Source: CAYNEI01 sp964396185 (GTDB lineage: Archaea > Thermoplasmatota > SW-10-69-26). Taken from it: a DNA stretch of 59,051 nt. The notes under the pieces are model-generated. The model searched no databases and was not told the origin of the DNA. It saw only the letters and a list, made by a program, of their open reading frames with translations. Positions 1 to 7,054 of the stretch are shown here, one piece after another. The translations under genes were made by a program, and so were the position numbers. Location of the stretch: positions 1-59,051 of the forward strand of contig CAYNEI010000014.1 in NCBI GenBank assembly GCA_964396185.1, given 5' to 3'. How positions within the stretch are numbered: position 1 is the stretch's first letter; every line of letters starts with the position of its first letter.

Positions 1-210
1 TAAACGCTAGACTGGCTACTGTGGCAGTTCGTCGTGTCATGTCCAAGCCTCCTGCCGGGTGTTGTGCCCAGCGAGACGCCTCGAAAGCCGCTAGAGGAGA
101 TATGCGTTCGCTTTGCCGGTTTGGCTCAGACCCTGCGGCTAAGAGCGCCGACGCAGCGCAAGCGCGAGCTCATCGCCATCGATCGAGACGGAGAGGAGGA
201 CGGGCGCAAC
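1..210. other. window edge, no gene recognised
   Basis: No convincing coding frame, RNA or repeat was seen here. The open frames on both strands have arginine- and proline-rich translations typical of antisense frames in GC-rich DNA. This may be the 3' flank of the small gene that follows. Confidence 0.3.
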
Positions 211-582
211 TTAGCGACCACTGGCGTCCGGGCCAAGCCCGCTGGTGCCGTCCTGGCGCACATCCGGCATACCGTTGAGGATCGCCCAGGCTTGGCTGGC
301 GTGGTTGGCGCACCGCTTGCACTCAGCCAGCTTGCCGCCGCCCACCATGGTCTTGATGGCGGTGGTCCCGGAGCTGATCCCACAGATGAAGTGGTCGTCT
401 CTGAGCCAGTGCAGCAGCGCGCCGACGTGGCTGGCGTGCAGTGCTGGCTTGTTGGCCGGCTTGTCCAGGAAGATCTCGTCCCCATCGACCTTGGTGACGG
501 TGACGATGCCACGGTTGTTGGCTTTGAACTGCTTCTGTTCGGCCAAGCGGGCCTTGATGTCAGCCGTGCACTTCTCGCACAT
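211..582 (-). CDS. small cysteine-rich protein, possible zinc binder
   Basis: I do not recognise this family. The 123-residue product has a CEKC pair at residues 2-5, a lone Cys at 67 and a CKRC pair at 88-91. Two CxxC pairs suggest a zinc knuckle. The central part (residues 25-60) has an alternating hydrophobic pattern followed by a short helix, which looks like a folded domain. The last 15 residues are Gly/Asp-rich and probably disordered. The ATG lies just before the first CxxC. A TATA-like stretch (CCTTATCC in gene orientation, about 610-618) sits roughly 30 bases upstream, suggesting its own promoter downstream of the hydrolase gene. Confidence 0.55.
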   Translation of the reverse strand: MCEKCTADIKARLAEQKQFKANNRGIVTVTKVDGDEIFLDKPANKPALHASHVGALLHWLRDDHFICGISSGTTAIKTMVGGGKLAECKRCANHASQAWAILNGMPDVRQDGTSGLGPDASGR

Positions 583-633
583 GCCGTCGCCATCCGTGGC
601 CGCTGGGATAAGGGTATGGGCCCCGGCCAGGGG

Positions 634-1392
634 TCAGCCGTGCCGGGAGGTCCGCAGGAACCGGAAGACCTCCTTGTCGAAGATCTCGCGTCTCCAGGTG
701 CTGGTCGCTGTCACGTGCGTGGCATGGGGGATGACCCAGAGGTCGGCCTCCGGGATGGTCTCGTACATGGCCAAGGCGTGCTCAAGGGGGACAAGCGGGT
801 CGCGATCGCCGACGATGATGAGGGTGGCCGCCTGGATGCCGGCCAGGGCTTGCTTGTCGGTCTCGCGGCCGGGGTAGCCAGGGCGCAGGGTGTCTGCGAC
901 GCGTCCGATGACCTCCTTCCACGCCTCGGGGCCCCCTTGGGGCTCGTGCCAAGTAGCGAGCTTGTCGGCCAGCCCCATCTCGGCCCAGTGGGCTGGATCG
1001 GCCATCCAGTCGGCGTTCTCCTCGGCATCCGGCGGCCTGGCGTGGCTGATGCGGTAGAGCACCAGCTGGTCCACCCGGTCCGGTGCTTCCAGGGCCAGGG
1101 AGAGCGCGACTGCGCCACCCATGGAGGAGCCAACGACGTGGGCCTCGTCGATGCCCAGCTCGTCGAGCAGATCCACCACGGCTGCAGCCATGCTGGGGAT
1201 GTGGAGCTGATCGCCTTCGAGCGGGCTTGATCCGTGACCCGGGAGGTCCGGGGCGATCACGCGGAACCGGTGGGTGAACGCCGGAAGGTGCTCGGTCCAC
1301 TCCTCGTGGGTCATACCGCCACTGTGCAGGAGCACGAGCGCCTCGCCCTCCCCCTCGTCGATGTGGTGTAGGCCGGTCATGGCAGCGATCAC
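634..1392 (-). CDS. alpha/beta hydrolase fold protein
   Basis: This is a 252-residue cytoplasmic hydrolase of the alpha/beta fold. An HSGG oxyanion segment lies near residues 23-26, the nucleophile elbow GSSMGG puts the catalytic Ser at about 90, the GDRDPLVP acid motif puts Asp at about 198, and the PHATHV motif puts His at about 226. Spacing and length match small esterase/lactonase-type members, but the substrate cannot be read from the sequence. It starts three bases after the stop of the hemolysin III gene, so the two are probably cotranscribed. Met5 is an alternative start. Confidence 0.88.
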   Translation of the reverse strand: MIAAMTGLHHIDEGEGEALVLLHSGGMTHEEWTEHLPAFTHRFRVIAPDLPGHGSSPLEGDQLHIPSMAAAVVDLLDELGIDEAHVVGSSMGGAVALSLALEAPDRVDQLVLYRISHARPPDAEENADWMADPAHWAEMGLADKLATWHEPQGGPEAWKEVIGRVADTLRPGYPGRETDKQALAGIQAATLIIVGDRDPLVPLEHALAMYETIPEADLWVIPHATHVTATSTWRREIFDKEVFRFLRTSRHG

Positions 1393-1395
1393 CGG

Positions 1396-2031
1396 TCACA
1401 CGGGTGGGACGTAGGCGGCGATGAAAGCGAAGTGGAAGCCTGCGCCGGCCAGCACGAAGAGGTGCCAGATGCCGTGGGAGCCCACGTGGTCGGGGAGCGG
1501 ATCGGGCCACCGGAAGGCGTAGACCGCAGCGCCCACGGTGTAGGCGATGCCGCCCAGCGCGAGCAGCAGGAGTGCGGGCCATGTGAACGTGTCGAGCAAG
1601 GGCTTGATGCCCACGATGGCTGTCCAGCCCATGGCCAGATAGATGGTGGTCATGGCCCAGCGCGGGAGATCGCGGAGGAGGTTGCGCGTGACGATGCCCA
1701 CGGCGGCCAGGCCCCAGATGATGCCGGCGATGGTCCAGCCCCAACCAGGGGGGATGGCGAGCAGGCAGATCGGGGTGTAGGTGCCGGCGATGAGCAGGTA
1801 GATCGCGGTGTGGTCGAACCGGCGCAGCGCGAGCCGGGCGCGCTTGGAGACCGGTAGGGCGTGGTAGAGGGTGCTGGCCAGGAAGAGGGTCACGAGGCTC
1901 ACCCCGTAGACCGCATAAGCCGCGGTGGCGAAAGCGGTCTCGGCCTGCCAGACCAGGAAGACAAGGCCCGCTGCGGCGAGCAGGATCCCCACACCGTGGG
2001 AGAAGGTGTTGAAGGGCTCACGCAGGGGCAT
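1396..2031 (-). CDS. trhA: hemolysin III / TrhA (PAQR) family membrane protein
   Basis: The 211-residue product is a seven-helix integral membrane protein of the hemolysin III/YqfA family, distant relatives of PAQR receptors. It shows the family's conserved polar set: an NTFSHG motif near the N-terminus, SxxYH in helix 2, an Asp before the IAGTYTP motif, and a C-terminal HxxWHxFVxxG(x)3H segment. These His/Asp/Ser residues form a metal site in PAQR relatives. Bacterial members are linked to membrane lipid and energy homeostasis, and the archaeal role is unknown. I chose the ATG at 2031; an in-frame GTG lies one codon upstream. It leads a likely two-gene unit with the hydrolase. Confidence 0.9.
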   Translation of the reverse strand: MPLREPFNTFSHGVGILLAAAGLVFLVWQAETAFATAAYAVYGVSLVTLFLASTLYHALPVSKRARLALRRFDHTAIYLLIAGTYTPICLLAIPPGWGWTIAGIIWGLAAVGIVTRNLLRDLPRWAMTTIYLAMGWTAIVGIKPLLDTFTWPALLLLALGGIAYTVGAAVYAFRWPDPLPDHVGSHGIWHLFVLAGAGFHFAFIAAYVPPV

Positions 2032-2100
2032 CACCGTGGGTTAGTACGGCACCTGTCTAAAGGCTTGCTCGAAGGGCCATGGCCACCACAGGCCGGTGGC

Positions 2101-2172
2101 CCGAAGCTAGGACCCAAGTTGGGACCCACGCCAGGACCCAAGCGAGGACCGAAGCTAGGACCCAAGCGGAGA
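2101..2172. repeat. six-unit 12-bp imperfect tandem repeat
   Basis: Six consecutive 12-base units are visible, with consensus CCCAAGCTAGGA and variants. The first and fifth units are identical. The array begins within the last codons of the MscS gene and continues past its stop, which lies inside unit five. Twelve bases equal four codons, so unit gain or loss would not shift the frame. Confidence 0.75.
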
Positions 2173-3090
2173 CCCCCCGCCCTCCGCGGCATCGTCCGTG
2201 CCAAGTTGATCCTCCATGAGGATGGTTCGGATGGGGTACGGGATGTCGTAGCCAGCAGCGACCAGGGCTTCCTTGACCCCGCGCGTCACATCCGATCGCA
2301 CGAGAAGCATGTTGCCCCGGGCATCCTTGTCCACCCAGAAGCGCACTTTGAGGTTCACCGCGGAGTCGCCCAACGAGTCCACGAGAACGTCGGGTGCCGG
2401 GTCCTCGAGCACGTCATCGACGCCCTTGGTCGCCTCGAAGGCCGTCTCCACAGCCCCGCGAACATCGTCGTCGTACCCGATGCCCACGGTGACCTCCCAA
2501 CGGCGCGTCGGGTTGTAGGAGAGCACCGTGATGTTGTTGGCCAACACCTCGCGGTTCGGGACCTCGACCTTGAGGCCGTCGAACGTCTTGAGCTTGGTGG
2601 AGCGGATGCTGATCTGCTCGACCTTGCCGGTGGGCCCGTTGATCTCCACCGCGTCACCGCTGGCGAAGGGATGTGTGGTCAAGATGATGAGGCCAGAGAT
2701 GAAGTTCGCGATGGTATCCTGCATGGCGAACGCGATCGCGAACCCGACGGCCCCTACGGCCACCATCATGGCGCCCAGGTTCACACCAGCCACCGCCAGG
2801 GCCACCACGACGCCCAGCAGGAGCACGACGTAGTTCACGATCCGACCCCAGGCCCTCCCCGCCCGCGGGTCCCCGCTGGCCCGCGCGAAGCCCCGGGTCG
2901 CCGAGGAGGATGCACCCTTGGCCACGAGCGTGGCGAGCACGAGGACCACGACGGCCGCCGTGAGCGCCGGAACGAGGTCCACCGCGCCATGCAGCCACGA
3001 GCGGAACGCGGATTCGACACCTGCTCTCGAGATCAACAAGCCGAGCATCAGGGCTGCAACCTGCCCGGCTCTATTAACCGCTGGCCCCAC
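2155..3090 (-). CDS. mscS: MscS-family mechanosensitive channel
   Basis: The 311-residue product is a small-conductance mechanosensitive channel that releases osmolytes across the membrane under hypo-osmotic stress. Two or three helices precede the pore-lining helix at about residues 105-140, which has the Gly/Ala-rich pattern ending in QDTIANFISG. The beta domain follows (DAVEINGPTGKVEQISIRST), then the alpha/beta cytoplasmic domain with PYPIRT near the C-terminus. The start is GTG, 18 bases after the stop of the zinc-ribbon gene, so the two are probably one unit. The last residues (GGGSPLGS) are encoded by the tandem repeat. Confidence 0.92.
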   Translation of the reverse strand: MGPAVNRAGQVAALMLGLLISRAGVESAFRSWLHGAVDLVPALTAAVVVLVLATLVAKGASSSATRGFARASGDPRAGRAWGRIVNYVVLLLGVVVALAVAGVNLGAMMVAVGAVGFAIAFAMQDTIANFISGLIILTTHPFASGDAVEINGPTGKVEQISIRSTKLKTFDGLKVEVPNREVLANNITVLSYNPTRRWEVTVGIGYDDDVRGAVETAFEATKGVDDVLEDPAPDVLVDSLGDSAVNLKVRFWVDKDARGNMLLVRSDVTRGVKEALVAAGYDIPYPIRTILMEDQLGTDDAAEGGGSPLGS

Positions 3091-3108
3091 CCAGCCCCCC
3101 GAGGACCT

Positions 3109-3282
3109 TCACGGATCGCCCGGTTGCCACTTCACCTGCTCGAACGGCGTCCGGCAACCATGGCAGTGGTACTGGGCGTTGGCGAGCACGCTGCCGAAGG
3201 GCGAGAGGAGCTTGGTCTCCTCGCTGCCGCAGTGCGGGCACGGCGGGCGCTCGGGCAGCTCGGTGGACCAACCAGGGCTCAC
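3109..3282 (-). CDS. 57-residue zinc-ribbon protein
   Basis: This short gene encodes a single zinc ribbon with CPHCGS near residue 15 and CHGC near residue 39. Between them is an LLSPFGSVLANAQY stretch, resembling the C-terminal zinc domain of PaaD/PaaJ-type proteins, in which such a ribbon follows an iron-sulfur assembly domain. That domain is absent here. The GTG start has an AGAGG Shine-Dalgarno-like stretch about 7 bases upstream. It precedes mscS by 18 bases and is probably cotranscribed. The function is unknown; metal binding is inferred from the two CxxC pairs. Confidence 0.75.
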   Translation of the reverse strand: MSPGWSTELPERPPCPHCGSEETKLLSPFGSVLANAQYHCHGCRTPFEQVKWQPGDP

Positions 3283-3433
3283 GCTTCCTCTTAGCCCCGC
3301 AGGGTACTTGAACCGTCCCTTGGTCCTCCGCGTGCTTGGCGCTCTCCGCGGCTCCGCGGTGAGCGGGGCGGAGGAGGCTCACGCGAACCCACGCCCTTTT
3401 TCCCCTGGGTCCACGCTGCGCGACCCGCCGTCC

Positions 3434-3982
3434 ATGGCGACACGATCCAGGGCGCTCGCCGAGATGCTACCCGCGCTGCTGCTCACCAGCCTGGGCGCCC
3501 TGGCAGCCGGAGCCACCCTTGGGCTCATGACCCCACGCCTCGAGCAAGCGCCTGGCTTGCTCATCATGGTGCCCGGCCTCATGGCCTTCCGAGGGGACAT
3601 CTACGCCAGCATGGGCTCCCGGCTCTCCAGCGCCGTCCATCTCGGTCTTCTTCGCCCCGAGGACCCCTTCGGGCCCGTGGCCCGCTCGAACCTGGCCGCA
3701 TCCATCCTGCTCAGCGTGCTCATCGGTGCTGCCGTGGGCGTGCTCGGCTGGACAGCCTCCACGGTGCTGGGCTTCCAGGCTGTCGCACTATGGATCTTCG
3801 TCGCCGTGGCCGTGCTCACCGGCCTGCTCAGCGGCCTGCTGCTGGCGTTCATCACGCTCGTCATCGTGCTCACGGCCACGCGCCGGGGACTGGACCCGGA
3901 CAACGTGACGGGCCCGCTGTTGACCACCGTGGGCGACGTGCTCACCTTGGGCATCCTGTTCTTCGTGCTGGGGGTGGTGTGA
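3434..3982 (+). CDS. MgtE/SLC41-type half-transporter, first copy
   Basis: The 182-residue, five-helix membrane protein matches one membrane domain of the MgtE/SLC41 divalent cation transporter family. After helix 1 comes PGLMAFRGDIYASMGSRLSSA, the counterpart of the family's P-GGN-G-R helix, and later a DPDN(x)4P(x)6GD segment. MgtE membrane halves are internal repeats; here each half is a separate gene. The usual cytoplasmic N and CBS domains are absent. The ATG at 3434 gives a short N-tail before helix 1. It heads a four-gene operon with the second half and two PhoU/RCK_C proteins. The probable substrate is Mg2+ or another divalent ion, by family. Confidence 0.83.
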   Translation: MATRSRALAEMLPALLLTSLGALAAGATLGLMTPRLEQAPGLLIMVPGLMAFRGDIYASMGSRLSSAVHLGLLRPEDPFGPVARSNLAASILLSVLIGAAVGVLGWTASTVLGFQAVALWIFVAVAVLTGLLSGLLLAFITLVIVLTATRRGLDPDNVTGPLLTTVGDVLTLGILFFVLGVV

Positions 3983-4013
3983 GCTGGCCACCGAGCGCTC
4001 CAGCTGGACCATC

Positions 4014-4544
4014 GTGCGTGACCAGGCCCCCTTCCTCGTCGTCCTGGCAGCGCTTGCCACGGTCACGGGCGTGGTGCTGCGCACCCACGAGGAACAGCTC
4101 TTCCAGCAGCCCTGGCTCTTGGGCCTGGTGCCCGTGGTCAACGCTGTGGGCGGGAACCTGGGCGCCGTGCTCGGCGCCAGGCTCACAAGCGCCTTGCATC
4201 TGGGCACCCTGGAGCCCCGGTTCGTGCGTGGCGGCTTGACCGACAACCTGGTGCTCACCCTGGTGGCGGGTACGACGATCTACAGCGTGCTGGCCCTGGT
4301 GACCTACCTGCTCGCCCCGCACGTGGCGCTCGTGCCGACCCTGGGGTTCTGGACCATCCTGGCGCTCGTGCTCGGCTCAGGGCTGGGCCTCACCGTGACC
4401 GTGATAGGTTTAAGCCTGGGCGCCGCTTTCGCGGCGTTCCGTGCAGGCTTGGACCCCGATGACATCGTCATCCCGCTCGTCACCAACACGGCCGACCTTC
4501 TCGGAGTGATCATCCTGTTCATGGTTTCAGGGGCCATCTTATGA
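4014..4544 (+). CDS. MgtE/SLC41-type half-transporter, second copy
   Basis: The 176-residue partner of the preceding gene is again a five-helix MgtE-type membrane domain. It has the PVVNAVGGNLGAVLGARLTSA signature and a DPDDIVIPLVTNTADLLG segment matching the first copy. This copy keeps the canonical GGN, which reads RGD in the first copy, so the two halves are not equivalent and probably form a heterodimeric pore. The start is GTG at 4014, 31 bases after the previous stop. The 3' end overlaps the next gene by four bases (ATGA), indicating translational coupling. Confidence 0.83.
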   Translation: MRDQAPFLVVLAALATVTGVVLRTHEEQLFQQPWLLGLVPVVNAVGGNLGAVLGARLTSALHLGTLEPRFVRGGLTDNLVLTLVAGTTIYSVLALVTYLLAPHVALVPTLGFWTILALVLGSGLGLTVTVIGLSLGAAFAAFRAGLDPDDIVIPLVTNTADLLGVIILFMVSGAIL

Positions 4545-5200
4545 AGGCATGGGAACGCGAAGAGCTCGAGGAGATCGAGTACGAGCCCACCAGCGTGCGC
4601 GAGCTGCTCACCGAGATGAAGGACGTGGCCGAGCTCATCGTGGATCTCGCCTACAGCGCGGTCATCTTCGAGGATGAGGAGATCGCCGAGGAGGTCGCCT
4701 ACCTGGAGGCCCACATGGACACGCTCAACTACCAGATCCGACTGGCCTCCATGCTGGCTGCTCGCACGGTCGAGGAGGCCGAACAGCTCACCGGCATCCT
4801 CCAGGTGGCCGCGGCCAGCGAGCACATCAGCAACGCGGCAGGCGACATCGCCAGCCTGCTGGATGCGGTGGAAACCCGACCCTTCCTTCCCCGTATCCTG
4901 CGCCGCAGCGCAGAGAAGATCAAGCTCTACCGCCTCCCAGAGGACTCCGCCATGGACGCCTCCAGCCTAGGCGAGGTCGAGGTGGAGACCGAGACCGGCA
5001 TGCGGGTCATCGCCGTGCGCCGAGGAGAGCGGTGGTCGTTCGCCCCGAGCGCGCGCACCACGGTGCGAGCCGGCGACACCCTGCTTTTGCGCGGCACCGA
5101 CGACGGGTTCGATCAGTTCAAGACCCTCTTCCGCCGCGGCCAGCAGGAGCTGGACCAAGCGCTCGACCAAGACCAGGAGCGCGAGGAGGAGCCCGCATGA
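4541..5200 (+). CDS. PhoU-like plus RCK_C (TrkA-C) regulatory protein
   Basis: The 219-residue soluble protein has two domains. Residues about 14-110 form a helical PhoU-like bundle (ELLTEMKDVAELIVDLAYSA). Residues about 125-200 form an RCK_C/TrkA-C domain with the LGEVEVETETGMRVIAVRRG ligand strand pattern and AGDTLLLRG near the end. RCK_C domains bind ions or small ligands and gate K+ channels and other transporters. In archaea such proteins often accompany MgtE-like or Trk-like genes. It overlaps its neighbours on both sides (ATGA), so it is probably the cytoplasmic regulator of the MgtE halves. The C-terminus is a charged Asp/Glu/Gln tail. Confidence 0.82.
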   Translation: MKAWEREELEEIEYEPTSVRELLTEMKDVAELIVDLAYSAVIFEDEEIAEEVAYLEAHMDTLNYQIRLASMLAARTVEEAEQLTGILQVAAASEHISNAAGDIASLLDAVETRPFLPRILRRSAEKIKLYRLPEDSAMDASSLGEVEVETETGMRVIAVRRGERWSFAPSARTTVRAGDTLLLRGTDDGFDQFKTLFRRGQQELDQALDQDQEREEEPA

Positions 5201-5805
5201 CCACGCGCGAGCAGGTGGAGAGCGACGTCCTGGAGCTCAAGGACACCAGCGAGCTCATGGTCGATCTCGCGCTGAGCAGCCTGCTCTACCAGAACGAGGA
5301 CCTGGCCGAGGAGGTGCGCGTGCTCGAGGACCACGCTGACGTGCTCCACGGACGCATCCAGCGCGCCGCCGTGCACGCCGCCCAAGAGGGCACCATCACG
5401 CCCGACCAAGCGCTCGCGCTCGTCCGTTTGTCCCAGGCCGCCGAGGTCATCGCGGATGCCGGTCGCGAGATCGCTGATGTGGTCCTGCGCGACGTGGAGC
5501 CCCATCCGGTGCTCGCAGCCTCCGTGGCCGACTCCGATGTCGTCTTCGCCCGGATGCGCGTGGATCGTGATGCCGCCCTGGCCGGCCACACCCTAGGCGA
5601 GGTGCGGGTCCAGAGCGAGACCGGCATGCACGTCTTCGCCATCCGGCGCGAGAAGAGCCTGATCACCGGGCCCGACCGGGACGACGTGGTCGAGGCCGGC
5701 GACGTGCTCCTGGCCAGCGGGCCCGAGGACGGCCGCGAGAAGCTCGCAGCCCTCTGCGGCATCGAGCCTGGGGACGAGGAGCTCGAGGCGGACGCGGGAG
5801 CCTAG
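5197..5805 (+). CDS. second PhoU-like plus RCK_C regulatory protein
   Basis: The 202-residue paralogue of the preceding gene has the same order: a PhoU-like bundle (ELKDTSELMVDLALSSL, residues about 12-100), then an RCK_C domain (LGEVRVQSETGMHVFAIRR, residues about 125-190) ending with AGDVLLASGPEDG. It starts with an ATG overlapping the upstream TGA. Two regulators for two transporter halves suggests a 2+2 stoichiometric complex, which is inference. The C-terminal ten residues are acidic. Confidence 0.82.
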   Translation: MTTREQVESDVLELKDTSELMVDLALSSLLYQNEDLAEEVRVLEDHADVLHGRIQRAAVHAAQEGTITPDQALALVRLSQAAEVIADAGREIADVVLRDVEPHPVLAASVADSDVVFARMRVDRDAALAGHTLGEVRVQSETGMHVFAIRREKSLITGPDRDDVVEAGDVLLASGPEDGREKLAALCGIEPGDEELEADAGA

Positions 5806-5823
5806 CCCCCGCGAGCCGACAGA

Positions 5824-6327
5824 TCAGACCCGCCCGAGATCCAGGACCACATCCCGCTCCAGGTTGGTCAGCAGGATGATGCGCACCCAGGCCGTGTCCC
5901 AGGACATCTCACCGATCCCGAAGCCGCCGTTGATGCGGTCACAGCCGATGCGCTCCTGGGCATCGTCGTACCAGCAGACACGCCACATATCGAGCGAGCT
6001 AAGGGACTCCTTGTCTGCCAAGTTGTAGCGGAGGATGTCGTCACCGGGGTCGTCACCCTTGAGCCACTCCACCTCGTCGGAAACGTCCAGGTCCACGATC
6101 GAGATGCCCTTGTAGTCCTCGCAGGCCTCGAGCGGCAGACACTCTTCCTCCCACTCGTAGTAGTAGAGGCCCACGGGGAACGAGGCAGTCCATTGGCTCG
6201 AATCGTTGCTCACCTGGATGCTCGCGCTCAATCCGAGTGGGACCATGCCACCGACCAGCGCCAGGGTGAGAACGAACACGCTGGCGCGTCGCACGGACGC
6301 TGTCTTGGGTGGAGGGCTGGCGGTCAT
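5824..6327 (-). CDS. secreted cysteine-containing protein, paralogue A
   Basis: The 167-residue protein has a signal peptide (basic start, hydrophobic stretch at about residues 14-35). The mature domain is tyrosine- and cysteine-rich. It carries a YYYEW segment, Cys pairs spaced like disulfide partners (EECLPLEACEDY), a GISIVDLDVS strand, WRVCWYDD and CDR. It is homologous to the gene at 6477-6959 by shared order of YY, C-x(6)-C, Y-x-GISI, DVS, W-x-C-x-YD and CDR. I recognise no known family. The ATG at 6327 is chosen because an AAGGAGGG Shine-Dalgarno lies just upstream, with a TATA-like box at 6351-6360. Confidence 0.72.
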   Translation of the reverse strand: MTASPPPKTASVRRASVFVLTLALVGGMVPLGLSASIQVSNDSSQWTASFPVGLYYYEWEEECLPLEACEDYKGISIVDLDVSDEVEWLKGDDPGDDILRYNLADKESLSSLDMWRVCWYDDAQERIGCDRINGGFGIGEMSWDTAWVRIILLTNLERDVVLDLGRV

Positions 6328-6350
6328 GGAACCCTCCTTCCCCCCGACCC

Positions 6351-6360
6351 CGTATATGTA
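6351..6360 (-). promoter_or_regulatory. TATA-like box, secreted paralogue A
   Basis: TACATATACG lies about 25 bases before the ATG at 6327. Confidence 0.5.
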
Positions 6361-6476
6361 TCCATGGGCCAGGCCGCACCCACCCACCCTGGCCCGGTGT
6401 GGACCAGGTAAGCCCCGCGGCGGCCCCGGGCCAGTAGGCCGGCTCGGGGCTCGATGCGCGGGGGAGCTCGCAGGCC

Positions 6477-6959
6477 TCAGAGCGCGCCGAACGAGACCGC
6501 GAAGCCGACATCCGCGTTGGCGTGGAGGATCATGCGGAAGAAGTCAGTGTCGTATGGCACGGGGCCGAACAGGTCCCAGTCGCCCCCCCGGTCACAGTCG
6601 AGCAGAGCATGGCTGGCGTCGTAGAAGCAGATGCTCCAGTCCGTGAGGACGGTGCTCCCACTCGTCTGACCTGAGTCGTACCAGATCGTGTCATCTTCGC
6701 CGGAATCGATCCTCTCGCGGAGCTCAGCGGTCCACGCGGAGACATCGACGAGTTCGATCGAGATCCCGCCCTCGTACTCGGCGCAGTCGCCCCATTGGTG
6801 GCAGTTCCCGTTCTCGTTGAAGTAGTAGTGACCGATGTCCAGGTGGCCCTCATGGTAGTACTTGGGCTCCTCGTACACGATCGAAGCCGCAGAGGCCGCC
6901 GGGGCGGCCATGGTCATCACGAACAGGCCCATGGTAAGCGCGATCAGGATCTTGCGCAT
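6477..6959 (-). CDS. secreted cysteine-containing protein, paralogue B
   Basis: The 160-residue protein has a clear signal peptide (MRKILIALTMG, hydrophobic core, ASAAS cleavage region). The mature part shares with its downstream neighbour a YY pair, a C-x(6)-C spacing, GISIELVDVS, WSICFYDAS, CDRGG and a DTDFFRMIL strand. Four conserved Cys suggest two disulfides. The two genes look like a tandem duplication that has diverged widely, each with its own promoter. The start at 6959 has a GGGAGGG Shine-Dalgarno-like stretch just upstream. The function is unknown; location outside the membrane is inferred from the signal peptide. Confidence 0.72.
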   Translation of the reverse strand: MRKILIALTMGLFVMTMAAPAASAASIVYEEPKYYHEGHLDIGHYYFNENGNCHQWGDCAEYEGGISIELVDVSAWTAELRERIDSGEDDTIWYDSGQTSGSTVLTDWSICFYDASHALLDCDRGGDWDLFGPVPYDTDFFRMILHANADVGFAVSFGAL

Positions 6960-6976
6960 ACCCTCCCGACTGCTTG

Positions 6977-6989
6977 GTGTATAAAACAG
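6977..6989 (-). promoter_or_regulatory. TATA-like box, secreted paralogue B
   Basis: TGTTTTATACACC in gene orientation is centred about 25 bases upstream of the ATG at 6959. Confidence 0.55.
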
Positions 6990-7054
6990 TTTCCGACGCT
7001 GCAACCAGTTGGCTGCACGCGACGGTCGCTGCTTGACCGACCAAGGGGTCTTCG

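Noticed and set aside
34..1230. A 398-codon plus-strand frame
   Set aside because: It is antisense to the alpha/beta hydrolase and the small Cys protein, whose motifs are clear; the plus-strand translation has no recognisable domain.
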